DNA of 64,000 bases from Phytophthora sp. 'mugwort' (Eukaryota > Oomycota > Peronosporomycetes > Peronosporales > Peronosporaceae). Within the stretch, counting starts at the first letter, position 1. Every line of letters begins with the position of its first letter. The DNA is taken from contig JAUCEF010000018.1 of NCBI GenBank assembly GCA_033558025.1, positions 3,534,001-3,598,000 on the forward strand. The letters run 5' to 3'. The translations under genes and the position numbers were made by a program. This document shows, piece after piece, positions 1 through 8,371 of this stretch. The notes under the pieces were generated by a model, which worked only from the letters and a program-made list of their open reading frames with translations, searched no databases and was not told the DNA's origin.

Positions 1-1270
1 CGCTTGCCCGGCCTGTTGGACGAAGTGTGCCGAGGCAAGTACCTGATGGAGAAGGCGCTGGGCGTGACAACCGTCGACGCGACGATCCTGCTGATGGTGT
101 GGGTGCACTCGGGCGCGGCCATCTCAAAGCCCGGCATGATGGACATGGTTCTGAATCTGGGTCTGAACAATGAGATCGTCAAGGGCGAGGCCAAGCGCGG
201 CGGCGCCGCTTCGCGTAACGTCTCCTACCGTCGTCTGCTGCAGATGTTCGGTGACGTGGTGCTCGAGGTCCTGCATGACGACTTCAACGCCGACTTGTCG
301 GCCATTAAGCAGGCGCACCACGTGACGTTCGACGTGGAGCTGACGGCAGGCGACCTGAAGGACCTGATGCAGAAGTCCAAGAAGGTGTACGAGAAGGACG
401 GCAAGTCGTTCCCGTCGGACACGTGGGAGTAGACGCGCATGGGCATCGAGACCGTGTTCCGTCGTGGAACATCCCGCACGCCGTCAAGTGCCGTGAGATC
501 AACAAGATCACGTGTCTCAAGGGCACGGCCGTGAACGTGCAGTCTATGAAGTACGGCAACATCAACGAACAGTTATTCAAGAGCTTGCTGTTCACGCGTA
601 ACCCGGCCAACGGCGAAAACAAGCTGTAAGGCGAGTTCCTGCTGAACGCGCAGAGCGAAGATGTGGCGGCGTGCATCCGCCCGCTGCAGCAGATCTCGAA
701 GCTGACGCAGAAGATGTCGACCGTGTACAAGCAGCTGGACGAGACGGTGCACACGGTGGAGACGCCCTTCAAGGACGTGCAGGACGATGTGCTGTTATTG
801 CTGTGGACGCGCAACGGCAAGCGCACGGGCCCTTCGGCTCTGAAGGTCCCCGTGAACATATAGCACAAGAAACTGATCAGGAAGAAGGAGGCTGTGATAC
901 TGGTGGAGCCGCAGCACCTGGACCAGTTGCTGCACCCGAGCTTTGCCAACGAGAAGCTGTACCAGAAGGCCGTGCTGTGCCGAGACCTGCCGGTGTCTTC
1001 GGGCGCGGCTGTGGGCAAGATCGTGTTAACGGCGGCGGACGCGAAGGCGTGATTTACACGCGACGAGTCCTTCATCGACATGATCGCTGCCGTGGACATC
1101 CAGCACGGCGAGCGGCGGCGATTTAGAAGTGGGACTTCACGTGATGGACTACACCTGGTCATGAGGAAAGAATACTACGAGGAAGCAAGACCCGGCAGCG
1201 CGAAGGTCTTTAGCGGTGCCAGTGACGGAGATGATGGTGTAGACGAACGGCAAGTGAGTTCAATGCATGA
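1..1270 (+). pseudogene. Pyruvate phosphate dikinase (PPDK) pseudogene, 5' end outside window
   Basis: This is a decayed copy of PPDK, which interconverts pyruvate and phosphoenolpyruvate. Translation from base 1 gives the N-terminal nucleotide-binding region, including GMMDMVLNLGLN at about 140-170. The frame is lost near base 460: frame 1 covers 1-429 and frame 3 resumes with SWNIPHAVKCREIN. Later landmarks are LFTRNPANGENKL, LLNAQSEDV, TRNGKRTG and the linker to the phosphohistidine domain, VEPQHLDQLLHPSF and SSGAAVGKIV. In-frame stops lie at 430, 627 (where the family has a Tyr codon), 861 and 1050. After 1050 only short, scrambled similarity remains to about 1270, and the catalytic His and PEP-binding domains are missing. 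The family assignment is secure from several collinear motifs. Whether an intact copy exists elsewhere cannot be seen here. Confidence 0.85.
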
Positions 1271-1329
1271 TAAATAAAGCGGTGCGTATAATCGAAGTAT
1301 GTCCTTCTCCTCATGCTTCTTTGTGTATT

Positions 1330-2154
1330 TCAAGTTCGACCAGTACATGATGCCTTGTTGTGACCGGCTGCGATGGCGCACGTGTCGCACTTGTAATGCT
1401 TGCGTATCCGTGTAGGCTCACCACGTTCACCACGAGAACGGATTCTCCGCTTACGGGGCCGTCCAGCCTGCCTTTGATAAAGTGCAGGTGTCAAGGCTTT
1501 ATCTGCTTTCTTTTCCGAGTCGTCCGGGAGCGCATTGGGACTCTGATTCTCCGCGTATTGTGCGACTGTGTAGCAGCTAGAAAACAATTGAAATACACCC
1601 TCCAGACCTCCCTCCATCTTCATTTTGACAGCCAAAAGGTGGCGACATGGGATTCCATGCTGTAACCAAGACACGCATGAGCATGATGGCCGAGATAATT
1701 TCACCTCTAATGGCTTGTCACCGTGACCCGATCGACTTGTGTATGCAACTTCGTCCGAGCTGAACGAGACAGAGTACTGCGGCATCTGCTTTAGCTCACA
1801 CTGGAACTTGCTTTCCGACCGAAGTGTTGTGATTCGAACAGAGGCCGCCCACGTTTTTGCTTGACAGAGACGAAGATGCGCCTCGGTCATCATGATTTTG
1901 ACGTACGCACGGAAGTAGTCGTAAGGCAGTAGCTTCCTCGGCTTTAGCCGCAACGATTTTGCCTGCTCGGTTTCAACAAAGTTGGTAGTTCTCCATCCAT
2001 AGAGGGGTAGAGTCTTGTAGTATGGATACAGAGCCCACTTCTTCGGCTCCACCGCGTTCAAATATACACTGGCCGTGACACTCACATCACTCAAATCTTG
2101 TATGGCGGCTTTGTACTCGGCTGGCGTCGTTGCCGCCTGCGCGCGCCAAACCAT
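1330..2154 (-). mobile_element. Mutator-like (MULE) transposase C-terminal fragment with SWIM zinc finger
   Basis: An open frame of 274 codons resembles the part of MULE transposases after the DDE core. It has a helical segment (MVWRAQAATTPAEYKAAIQ onward), then a SWIM-type zinc finger CSCVSWLQHGIPCRH at about residues 157-171 with the CxC...CxH pattern. It ends in a basic tail with a possible zinc knuckle (CDTCAIAAGHNKASC). The catalytic DDE domain is absent, and nothing upstream to 2675 restores it. The copy is therefore a truncated, non-autonomous remnant. It lies between the PPDK pseudogene and the first intact gene, so this stretch looks like decaying accessory DNA. A domesticated SWIM protein is possible but less likely given the truncation. 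Confidence 0.75.
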
Positions 2155-2675
2155 TGCCTCATGACAGACAGCAAGCTTTACTTTTTTTCAGCTCGCATAT
2201 TTCCTACGAGCGCAATACGCATTTGTAAGCAACATTTGTGTCTTCCATTCTCGCAGTGGCAGTTCAGCAAAGTGACGTTTATGCTGCTAACTCTAGATCT
2301 GGAGTGGTGGATTAAGCGCATTATCGCCGTCGGAGTGCCGAAATCGCTGCCGATCGCATGCGTCTACGTGCCGCGGCCTCGTACGAATAGTCTAGACAAG
2401 TTACACCGCAACTTCCGAATAGCTTGTGGGGATAGTTCTATCTTTGCAAGACCGAGTCAAACGCCATCATTAATCAAGCGATAGGTAACGGATAGTCAAA
2501 GTGATCCACACGCTACAATCACTCAATACAATTACTCAGGCTGCACTTCAAGTATCAATATGATTTTGCTTAGGCTAATGGCTGGCTCTATTATGCTGTA
2601 TACCAGGAGAAATCTGTCTTCTTATGCATAGCCGGCGCTCTTTCATCCTCATGCGGCTAGCTTCCTGACATTGTC
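2155..2675. other. Intergenic, no gene recognised
   Basis: No reading frame here has recognisable similarity. A pyrimidine-rich stretch with TTTCATCC at 2641-2648 lies just upstream of the ATG at 2676 and resembles an oomycete initiator. The rest may be decayed MULE sequence or promoter. Confidence 0.4.
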
Positions 2676-4667
2676 ATGAGCTCCTCGCTCAAGAGGCTGA
2701 CGCCAGCATCTTCCCGAGCGTCGGAGACGAGCGCGGAGCCTCTCCGATCCAAGGCCAAGCTCTGCGATGCCTTGAACGTGCGAGTGGCCGCTCGTCTGAG
2801 CATGACGACGCTGCCTCGCGCCGTAATGGAACTGGTGCTGTCCTTTGCAGTCAAGAACGTGTCCGAGGCCAAGGTGCTGCCCACGAAGCGCCGGGGATGG
2901 AGACGACTGACGAGGCCAGACAAGACACCATTGGCTACAATAGCGGAGTGGCGACTCGTCTGTCATTATTGGCGCGATCTTTTGGGCGAGATCCTGGCTC
3001 AGTACCAGCAACGCACCATCAAGCTCAATCTCTCGCACAAATCAGCGGAGCAGCAGACAGCGATGCTTAAAGATGTGACAAGTGCTGGACCGAGGGTGAT
3101 CGAGCTGCGGGTGGCTCTGTTTGGACATACTACACGGCGCATTGGCGCAGAGATGACGCAGGTGGTGGACTGGCAGGCGCTGCTTAGTGCGTGTCCAAAT
3201 TTGCAGCGGCTGGACGTCTCCAAGATGGCGTATCTTACGCGGCGGGACTTGGCAAAGGTGCTTGATTCAGCTTCGCAGTACTGTTTAAGGATGAAAGCTG
3301 TGGTGTTGCCTCTGCCGATGCGGTGGAGTAAGCGTGCGCCGAAGATCGTGGGCGCGTATCGGATCGATATTGATGATGTAGCTCTTGTCAAGCATCTTTC
3401 TACAGCGTTAGAACGGTGGTTTGTCCGTGGCCATTGTGGAGGTCTTCGACAGTTGGTGATCCCGCACATTCCAGCTCTGTCTAATCAATTCCTAACTGCG
3501 GTCACTCGATTCTGTCCAAACGTCGAGATTCTGGACGGCTGGAAGCTTACATATGTAAGCGATGGATGGGGCGCTGTGCTCTGTGATGAGGAGTGGCGGG
3601 TATCGCTGGAGATCTGGGAAAAATTCTGTCGTCAGTGCTCGCATTTGCGCGAGTTTAATTGGACTGTGGTACCATTCACAGACGCATTCTTTGAACCCTT
3701 TGGCGCCACGCAGAAATGCCGGCTGACTGACCTCTCGTTTGATTTTACGGACGCGTTCCTCAAGAGGAAACGAGCTCCCAGATCAATCCTGTCAACAACG
3801 ATTGGTATAATGACAAGAGCTGAACAATTGATCCGTGCGTGGTCGCTCCAAGCGGTAGAATCGGCGAGTGTAGCAGAAATCTCGTCACTTAACGATGCGT
3901 CGCGTCCGTATTCGTCAGCCGGGCTCTGTTCGCTGGTACGTGGGCTGCCGTTCCTTCGCTCCTTCAAGGTATTTCTCCATCCACGATATCGAATCGACCT
4001 CGACGTGTTCGACGATGGTTTTTTGTGGCAGATCTCGAAGGCGTCGCCGTATCTTGGACAGTTCAGTTTCTCAGAGGCGGGGAAATATGCTGGTCCGCAA
4101 GCTCTCGAATGCATCAGTGACCAAGGCCTGTTGTCACTTGCCAGCATGACCCATCTCTCGGATATCTCGTTCGCAGCATTGTCAAGTACGTCGGGCGATG
4201 GAGTGTTCCCGTTTATTCAGCGCATGTCATCGATCATCCAGCAACGGAATGTCAAAATTGGCGTCATGCGGGACTTTGACAAGATTATTATGCCATTGCT
4301 GGAGCTTGTGGCACGAGAGCCGCCTCGCACCTTCACTGATAAGGCTTTCGCTCTGATGCTGGTAAATGTCGGCCATCTCCGCGACTTCACGCAAAAAACG
4401 TGTCAACCTCAAGAGTGGGAAAACAAACTCCAAGATATTCGACACCAGTTCGAATCCAACCACCCAACTGTACGTTTCCAGTTGATAATGGAACAGGAAA
4501 AGCCTCGACCGGGTACAACCAATGCCGTGGAGGGCGGCGACAAGTTCTTCATCGTGAAATTTTCCGTCTTCACCACCGATTGGAAATACCAAGACGTGAC
4601 CGAAGGCACTTTCTACCGCGGAGATATCACCGACTCGACTCCTTTCGCATGGATCGTCAAATGTTGA
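2676..4667 (+). CDS. F-box/LRR-like protein, first of a tandem pair
   Basis: The intronless frame encodes 663 residues. Residues about 45-105 contain an F-box-like helical segment: LPRAVMELVLSF, then WRLVCHYWRDLLGEIL, the usual 'R.VC..W..L' pattern. After it come irregular leucine-rich repeats such as CPNLQRLDVS, CPNVEILDGWK and CSHLREFNW. Such proteins usually serve as substrate adaptors of SCF ubiquitin ligases; that role is inferred here. The neighbour at 4912-6792 is a clear paralogue with the same order of motifs (NLQRLD, LDGWK, LREF.W.VVPF.D.FF.PFG). The ATG at 2676 is the first in frame after an initiator-like stretch. The C-terminal 130 residues have no recognisable domain. No signal peptide or membrane segment is visible. 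Confidence 0.7.
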   Translation: MSSSLKRLTPASSRASETSAEPLRSKAKLCDALNVRVAARLSMTTLPRAVMELVLSFAVKNVSEAKVLPTKRRGWRRLTRPDKTPLATIAEWRLVCHYWRDLLGEILAQYQQRTIKLNLSHKSAEQQTAMLKDVTSAGPRVIELRVALFGHTTRRIGAEMTQVVDWQALLSACPNLQRLDVSKMAYLTRRDLAKVLDSASQYCLRMKAVVLPLPMRWSKRAPKIVGAYRIDIDDVALVKHLSTALERWFVRGHCGGLRQLVIPHIPALSNQFLTAVTRFCPNVEILDGWKLTYVSDGWGAVLCDEEWRVSLEIWEKFCRQCSHLREFNWTVVPFTDAFFEPFGATQKCRLTDLSFDFTDAFLKRKRAPRSILSTTIGIMTRAEQLIRAWSLQAVESASVAEISSLNDASRPYSSAGLCSLVRGLPFLRSFKVFLHPRYRIDLDVFDDGFLWQISKASPYLGQFSFSEAGKYAGPQALECISDQGLLSLASMTHLSDISFAALSSTSGDGVFPFIQRMSSIIQQRNVKIGVMRDFDKIIMPLLELVAREPPRTFTDKAFALMLVNVGHLRDFTQKTCQPQEWENKLQDIRHQFESNHPTVRFQLIMEQEKPRPGTTNAVEGGDKFFIVKFSVFTTDWKYQDVTEGTFYRGDITDSTPFAWIVKC

Positions 4668-4760
4668 CGCTAGCCCAACGAGATAAACCAACTAACCATA
4701 CACGTGAGCGAAGGAGACTAGAGTAACATCCCCCAGTGTTGCAGTCTTCGTGCAAGTTGG

Positions 4761-4770
4761 TGTAGCCATG
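4761..4770 (-). promoter_or_regulatory. CATGGCTACA motif upstream of second F-box gene
   Basis: This is one of four exact copies of a 10-mer in the window. It lies between the two F-box genes, 142 bp before the chosen start. The function is inferred only from recurrence near gene starts. Confidence 0.35.
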
Positions 4771-4900
4771 TCGTATCCAGCCTTAAACTTAAACATGTTC
4801 TTTCTCGTCCTTCCATTGGTCTCCAAGTATAACAAGTTGCTCATTTACGCTTCACCGATTGGCTCCTTTCTAACGTATTCATTCAAATTCAAAACATGGC

Positions 4901-4908
4901 TTCATTCC
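4901..4908 (+). promoter_or_regulatory. Initiator-like TTCATTCC
   Basis: The sequence matches the oomycete initiator core (YTCATTYY) and lies three bases before ATG 4912. If real, the 5' UTR is nearly absent, which supports the short protein start. Confidence 0.35.
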
Positions 4909-4911
4909 GCG

Positions 4912-6792
4912 ATGGAGTCGCTGCCATTAGCTCTACAACGCGAGATCTGCGCCTTCGCGGCGGCGCCAGAGCTCATTCCTCATGAAATAGACGCACCCGG
5001 CGGCGGCTATTTCGCCCCGAACTTTGCAACGAGATTGACGCAGCCATCTACGCTGCATCTGCAACGTCTAGCGCGCGTGTGTCACGCTTGGCGCGATATT
5101 GTCGCGGAATTCTGCGCGGATCACGAGGCCACGCGAGTGTTGACGCTGCAACTCGCTACCAGCCTCGAACAGGAGCAGGAAAGGCAGATAATTAAGCGAC
5201 TTTCCACTGGTAGACAGGGCGAGAAGCTGCTGGACCTGAGGATCGTTATCACGCCAGAGAAGAGAGCTCTCTGGTGGGACTTGGACGCTCAGGGACAGAC
5301 GCCGTCTCGCGATCAAGCGGAAACAGTAGCGTCCGAGCTCTCACAGTGGGTGGAGTGGAGAAATATACTGAAACTATGCCCCAACTTACAGAGACTGGAC
5401 TTGACGGGTGTGCCGCTGCATCACTTGGCCATGGGGGAACTGCTAGACGTGGCGTCGACGTACTGTAAGCAGTTAGAGGCATTGATTCTGCCCAAGAAGG
5501 ACCGAATGCACGCACACGCAGTGGCGGACAATATCGATTTTGTGTTTTGGAGACTGTACTCGGCGTTGGAAAGGTGGCATGAAGCTTCAGGTGGCAAGGG
5601 ACTGCGACAGCTAACAGTGCCTTCGAGGAGTGAGTTTGATCGAGAAAGAACGTCGAATGAGTTCTTGGCGGCGGTGCAGAGGTTGTGTCCGAGACTCGAG
5701 TACTTGGATGGATGGAAACGATCGTACTTTGAGGGGGCGAGATTGGTGGCGTCGTATGAGAGTTTGTGTGTTTCGCGAGACATTTGGAAGCTGTTCTGCA
5801 AGAACTGTGTCGCCCTCCGCGAGTTTAGCTGGGTCGTTGTACCGTTCTCGGACGAGTTCTTTCTGCCATTCGGGCAAACTACTAAGCCGAACCTCACCCG
5901 TCTACAACTGACGTACAACACTCGGGCTCCATTTCGTATTCGACGGAATGAGTATTCGACTGGTGGCTTGAACGTGCTCGTGGCTGGTTGTCCAGCGCTA
6001 GAACACTTGGACGTCGTTCTTCACCGACTGCAGCCGTGTGATGCACTGATTTACCCGCAAATTGACGAAATGATCGACCCAGACGTGTTTAACGATGAAT
6101 TCTTCGTGGCGTTGACTGAGAATTGCCCGCAGCTCCGTTCATTGCGAATCCGCGAGCTAGGTTCCCTGTCAAACAACCACAAGGGCAGTGTTGCGGCAGT
6201 TAACACGGTAACAGACCGAGGTCTTGCAGCACTGTGGCGCGCTCCGCGTCTCGCATGCATCGATATCCAAGACGTTAGGTGTTCCGCAAGTGCCATTTTG
6301 GATTTCTTGAGCACTAATGCGGACATTTTCCAGGCCTCATGTACCCGCAGCGTTATACTCCGAGAACTCGGTGTGTGCTTTGGTGAGGTGGTGCAGCGCG
6401 TGCTCGATGATCTTGGAAAAGTATCAAACCAGAATCTACTTACAAAAACGCCGCTTGTCATCTCGCTATCCAGTCGACGTGGTTATGTGTTGGAGCGTTC
6501 CTGGCTCGTTAAAATGCAGCGTGCTTTCCAGGCCAGATATACGAAGGGGGAATTACGCTTTGTCGTCTTTAGTCTGAAGAAAGACAAAGACACTGGCCTT
6601 CACTCCAGCAGTAGCCGCAGCGTTGAGCAAGAAGCCATCGCTAAAATTCTGGCCCGAGCATGGATAAAGGGCGACGTTTTGCGCGTTGGACGCCTCATTC
6701 TCTACACACACGAGTCAGCTCTCGAGAAGCGCCTTCGAAAAGTTTTGCAGAATAAAACAAACCACGGCAGCTCGTGGATCGTGACTGAGTGA
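4912..6792 (+). CDS. F-box/LRR-like protein, second of a tandem pair
   Basis: This protein of about 626 residues is a paralogue of the upstream gene. The open frame extends further upstream, but the extra part starts at a GTG or at an ATG at 4768. I chose ATG 4912 because MESLPLALQREICAF begins directly with the F-box-like helix. An initiator-like TTCATTCC lies at 4901-4908, so the true transcript start could be very close. The F-box-like region continues with LARVCHAWRDIVAEF. LRR-like segments include NLQRLDLTG, CPRLEYLDGWK, ALREFSWVVVPF and CPALEHLDVVL. The shared motifs and tandem position indicate gene duplication, but the proteins have diverged widely. The probable role is recognition of an SCF target, which is unknown. 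Confidence 0.7.
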   Translation: MESLPLALQREICAFAAAPELIPHEIDAPGGGYFAPNFATRLTQPSTLHLQRLARVCHAWRDIVAEFCADHEATRVLTLQLATSLEQEQERQIIKRLSTGRQGEKLLDLRIVITPEKRALWWDLDAQGQTPSRDQAETVASELSQWVEWRNILKLCPNLQRLDLTGVPLHHLAMGELLDVASTYCKQLEALILPKKDRMHAHAVADNIDFVFWRLYSALERWHEASGGKGLRQLTVPSRSEFDRERTSNEFLAAVQRLCPRLEYLDGWKRSYFEGARLVASYESLCVSRDIWKLFCKNCVALREFSWVVVPFSDEFFLPFGQTTKPNLTRLQLTYNTRAPFRIRRNEYSTGGLNVLVAGCPALEHLDVVLHRLQPCDALIYPQIDEMIDPDVFNDEFFVALTENCPQLRSLRIRELGSLSNNHKGSVAAVNTVTDRGLAALWRAPRLACIDIQDVRCSASAILDFLSTNADIFQASCTRSVILRELGVCFGEVVQRVLDDLGKVSNQNLLTKTPLVISLSSRRGYVLERSWLVKMQRAFQARYTKGELRFVVFSLKKDKDTGLHSSSSRSVEQEAIAKILARAWIKGDVLRVGRLILYTHESALEKRLRKVLQNKTNHGSSWIVTE

Positions 6793-6858
6793 GGTAAGAA
6801 CAAGTATCTATTAACCATGTTGTGTCAGTTTGTATCGCGTGCACTTCACTGGCCGTAT

Positions 6859-7324
6859 TCAATAGAAGTCGTGCTTGCCAAGTCGTTCTTGTCGCTTCTG
6901 TCTACGCTTGGCACGCGCGCTCACTTTCTTGTGCACGTCGACGACCTGGTGTTCCTTGGGTGTGCCTAGCTTCGCTGCCACTTCCACCACTCCCCCGTGT
7001 TTCTTCCGAATGGCCATGACCAGGGCCCCATAGCCCAAAAACTTCAACAACTTCGTGTCCGGCATTCTTCCTTCTAATCCGTTCTCCCTCGAAATGTTGC
7101 GAAGTTCCTGCACGAGCCAATTCCAACCCGGTCAGGCGTGGAAATTTCATTGAATAGCGGAAACCATCGATTTTCACCTTGAGAACGTTGCTCAGATCGC
7201 TCCAATCTTCGATGCCGCCTTTGCCAGACATATTGTGAGCCCATTGGAGGTTCAAGACGGGTCCTGGATTGAGTGTGGAGCCTGCAGACAGCGTCCGAAG
7301 CTGCTGGAGTCGTCGCGCCAGCAT
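6859..7324 (-). CDS. Small, probably mitochondrial protein; frame broken near 7110
   Basis: The ATG at 7324 opens MLARRLQQLRTLSAGS, an Arg/Leu/Ser-rich start typical of a mitochondrial presequence. The frame reads FPRLTGLELAR, then must drop one base near 7110 to continue as QELRNISRENGLEGRMPDTK. It then runs through LLKFLGYGALVMAIRKKHGG and VVEVAAKLG to a basic C-terminus and a stop at 6859. The second half resembles a short motif of organelle proteins (MP...L...G...L..AI.K.GG...VA..LG), which makes it likely that both frames belong to one gene. An upstream extension to 7363 would need a TTG start. The break may be a sequencing error or a recent mutation. No intron fits, because the frames meet without a gap. 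Function unknown. Confidence 0.5.
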
Positions 7325-7444
7325 CCTGGCCACAATTCGAGATTGAGCGGAAACTTTACACAATGTTTACACAAAGTGTTGACCACCTTAAATATGTGAC
7401 GTGTGAGCATATGGAATGCGAAGCGACGCTGCTATCAGCGCGCC

Positions 7445-8345
7445 ATGGACGGCTTCGTAGACTTAGTAGACGATCTGCTCAGTGTTTCCAGTCAAAAAAA
7501 GGAGGCGGTCAAGGAGGAGCTTCCGTCGGAAGTCTCTGCACTAGATTTGGTGGCGGCAGGCGACGTAGACAGCCTAGCGCAGCTTCTAAGAGATGACCCG
7601 GACTTTGCTACGTGTATTAACGCGCGAGACCCGAGAACTGGGCGGTCGCTGCTGCATGACGCATGCGCTAGAGGCGAAATGGAGATCGTCAAGTTCTTAC
7701 TACAGAAGACAGAGGCGGATCTGATGCTTCGAACGATGCTGGTAATGGCAAGTAATGAGGCTGGATGGTGTGTTTGTACTGAATCCTGCGGTGTGCTGCT
7801 CAGGGTCGCTGCACGCCACTGCATTTGGCAGTGACCAATAATTACCGCTCCGTTGTCTTCCTCCTGCTTAGTCACGGTGCAGAAGTGTCAAGTCGTGATC
7901 GGTTTGCCTGCTCACCTCTGCACTATGTCAAGTCTCTCAGCATTGCCAAGCTCCTCGTTCAATATGGAGGTAAAGTTCTCGACTACAATGCAGTACGTTT
8001 GCATTTACTTGAATATATCCGCGTAATTTGCCAATTTCTTGAACTCTCCCGTATGTTACTGTGCAGAAGAAGAAAAACACTATTGAAAGTGTCTCCAGCT
8101 TTGCCGAATCCATTAGCAAAGACCACAGTATCCCTGTGGTTGAGCGTGATGCAGCGTTGGAGGACTACAAAGTCTTAGTAAAATATTTAGAGAAGCAAGC
8201 ACAAGCAGAATATCGCGTCAAATTGGAGCGCTTACGACAGGTGAAAAAGCACACGAACGACCAAAAAGCAACAGCTTTGACCATCCGTATTCCTCGCAAG
8301 AGAAGCACGCGTGGAGTGAGTTGTTCTCCTGGGTATTCACCGTAA
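7445..8345 (+). CDS. Ankyrin-repeat protein, three exons
   Basis: Exons are 7445-7741, 7804-7992 and 8067-8345, with introns of 62 and 74 nt (GTAATG..CAG and GTACGT..CAG). Splicing restores ankyrin repeats: ALDLVAAGDVDSLAQLL, then GRSLLHDACARGEMEIVKFL. The next reads GRCTPLHLAV across the first junction, then SPLHYVKSLSIAKLLVQYGG. The third exon encodes a charged helix (VLVKYLEKQAQAEYRVKLER) and a short basic tail. ATG 7445 (MDGFVDLVDDLLSV) is preferred because an upstream extension would need a GTG start. The gene is convergent with the BART/WW gene, 26 bp away. Ankyrin repeats bind other proteins; the partner is unknown. Confidence 0.75.
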
Positions 8346-8371
8346 GTGTTCTCAGAAATTACCACTTTTTC

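Noticed and set aside
671..1126. Alternative 151-codon frame over the PPDK pseudogene
   Set aside because: It is an overlapping-frame shadow of clear PPDK similarity in another frame.
4750..4911. Hydrophobic N-terminal extension of the second F-box protein
   Set aside because: It needs a GTG or a distant ATG; the paralogue has no such segment, and an initiator-like site lies just before ATG 4912.
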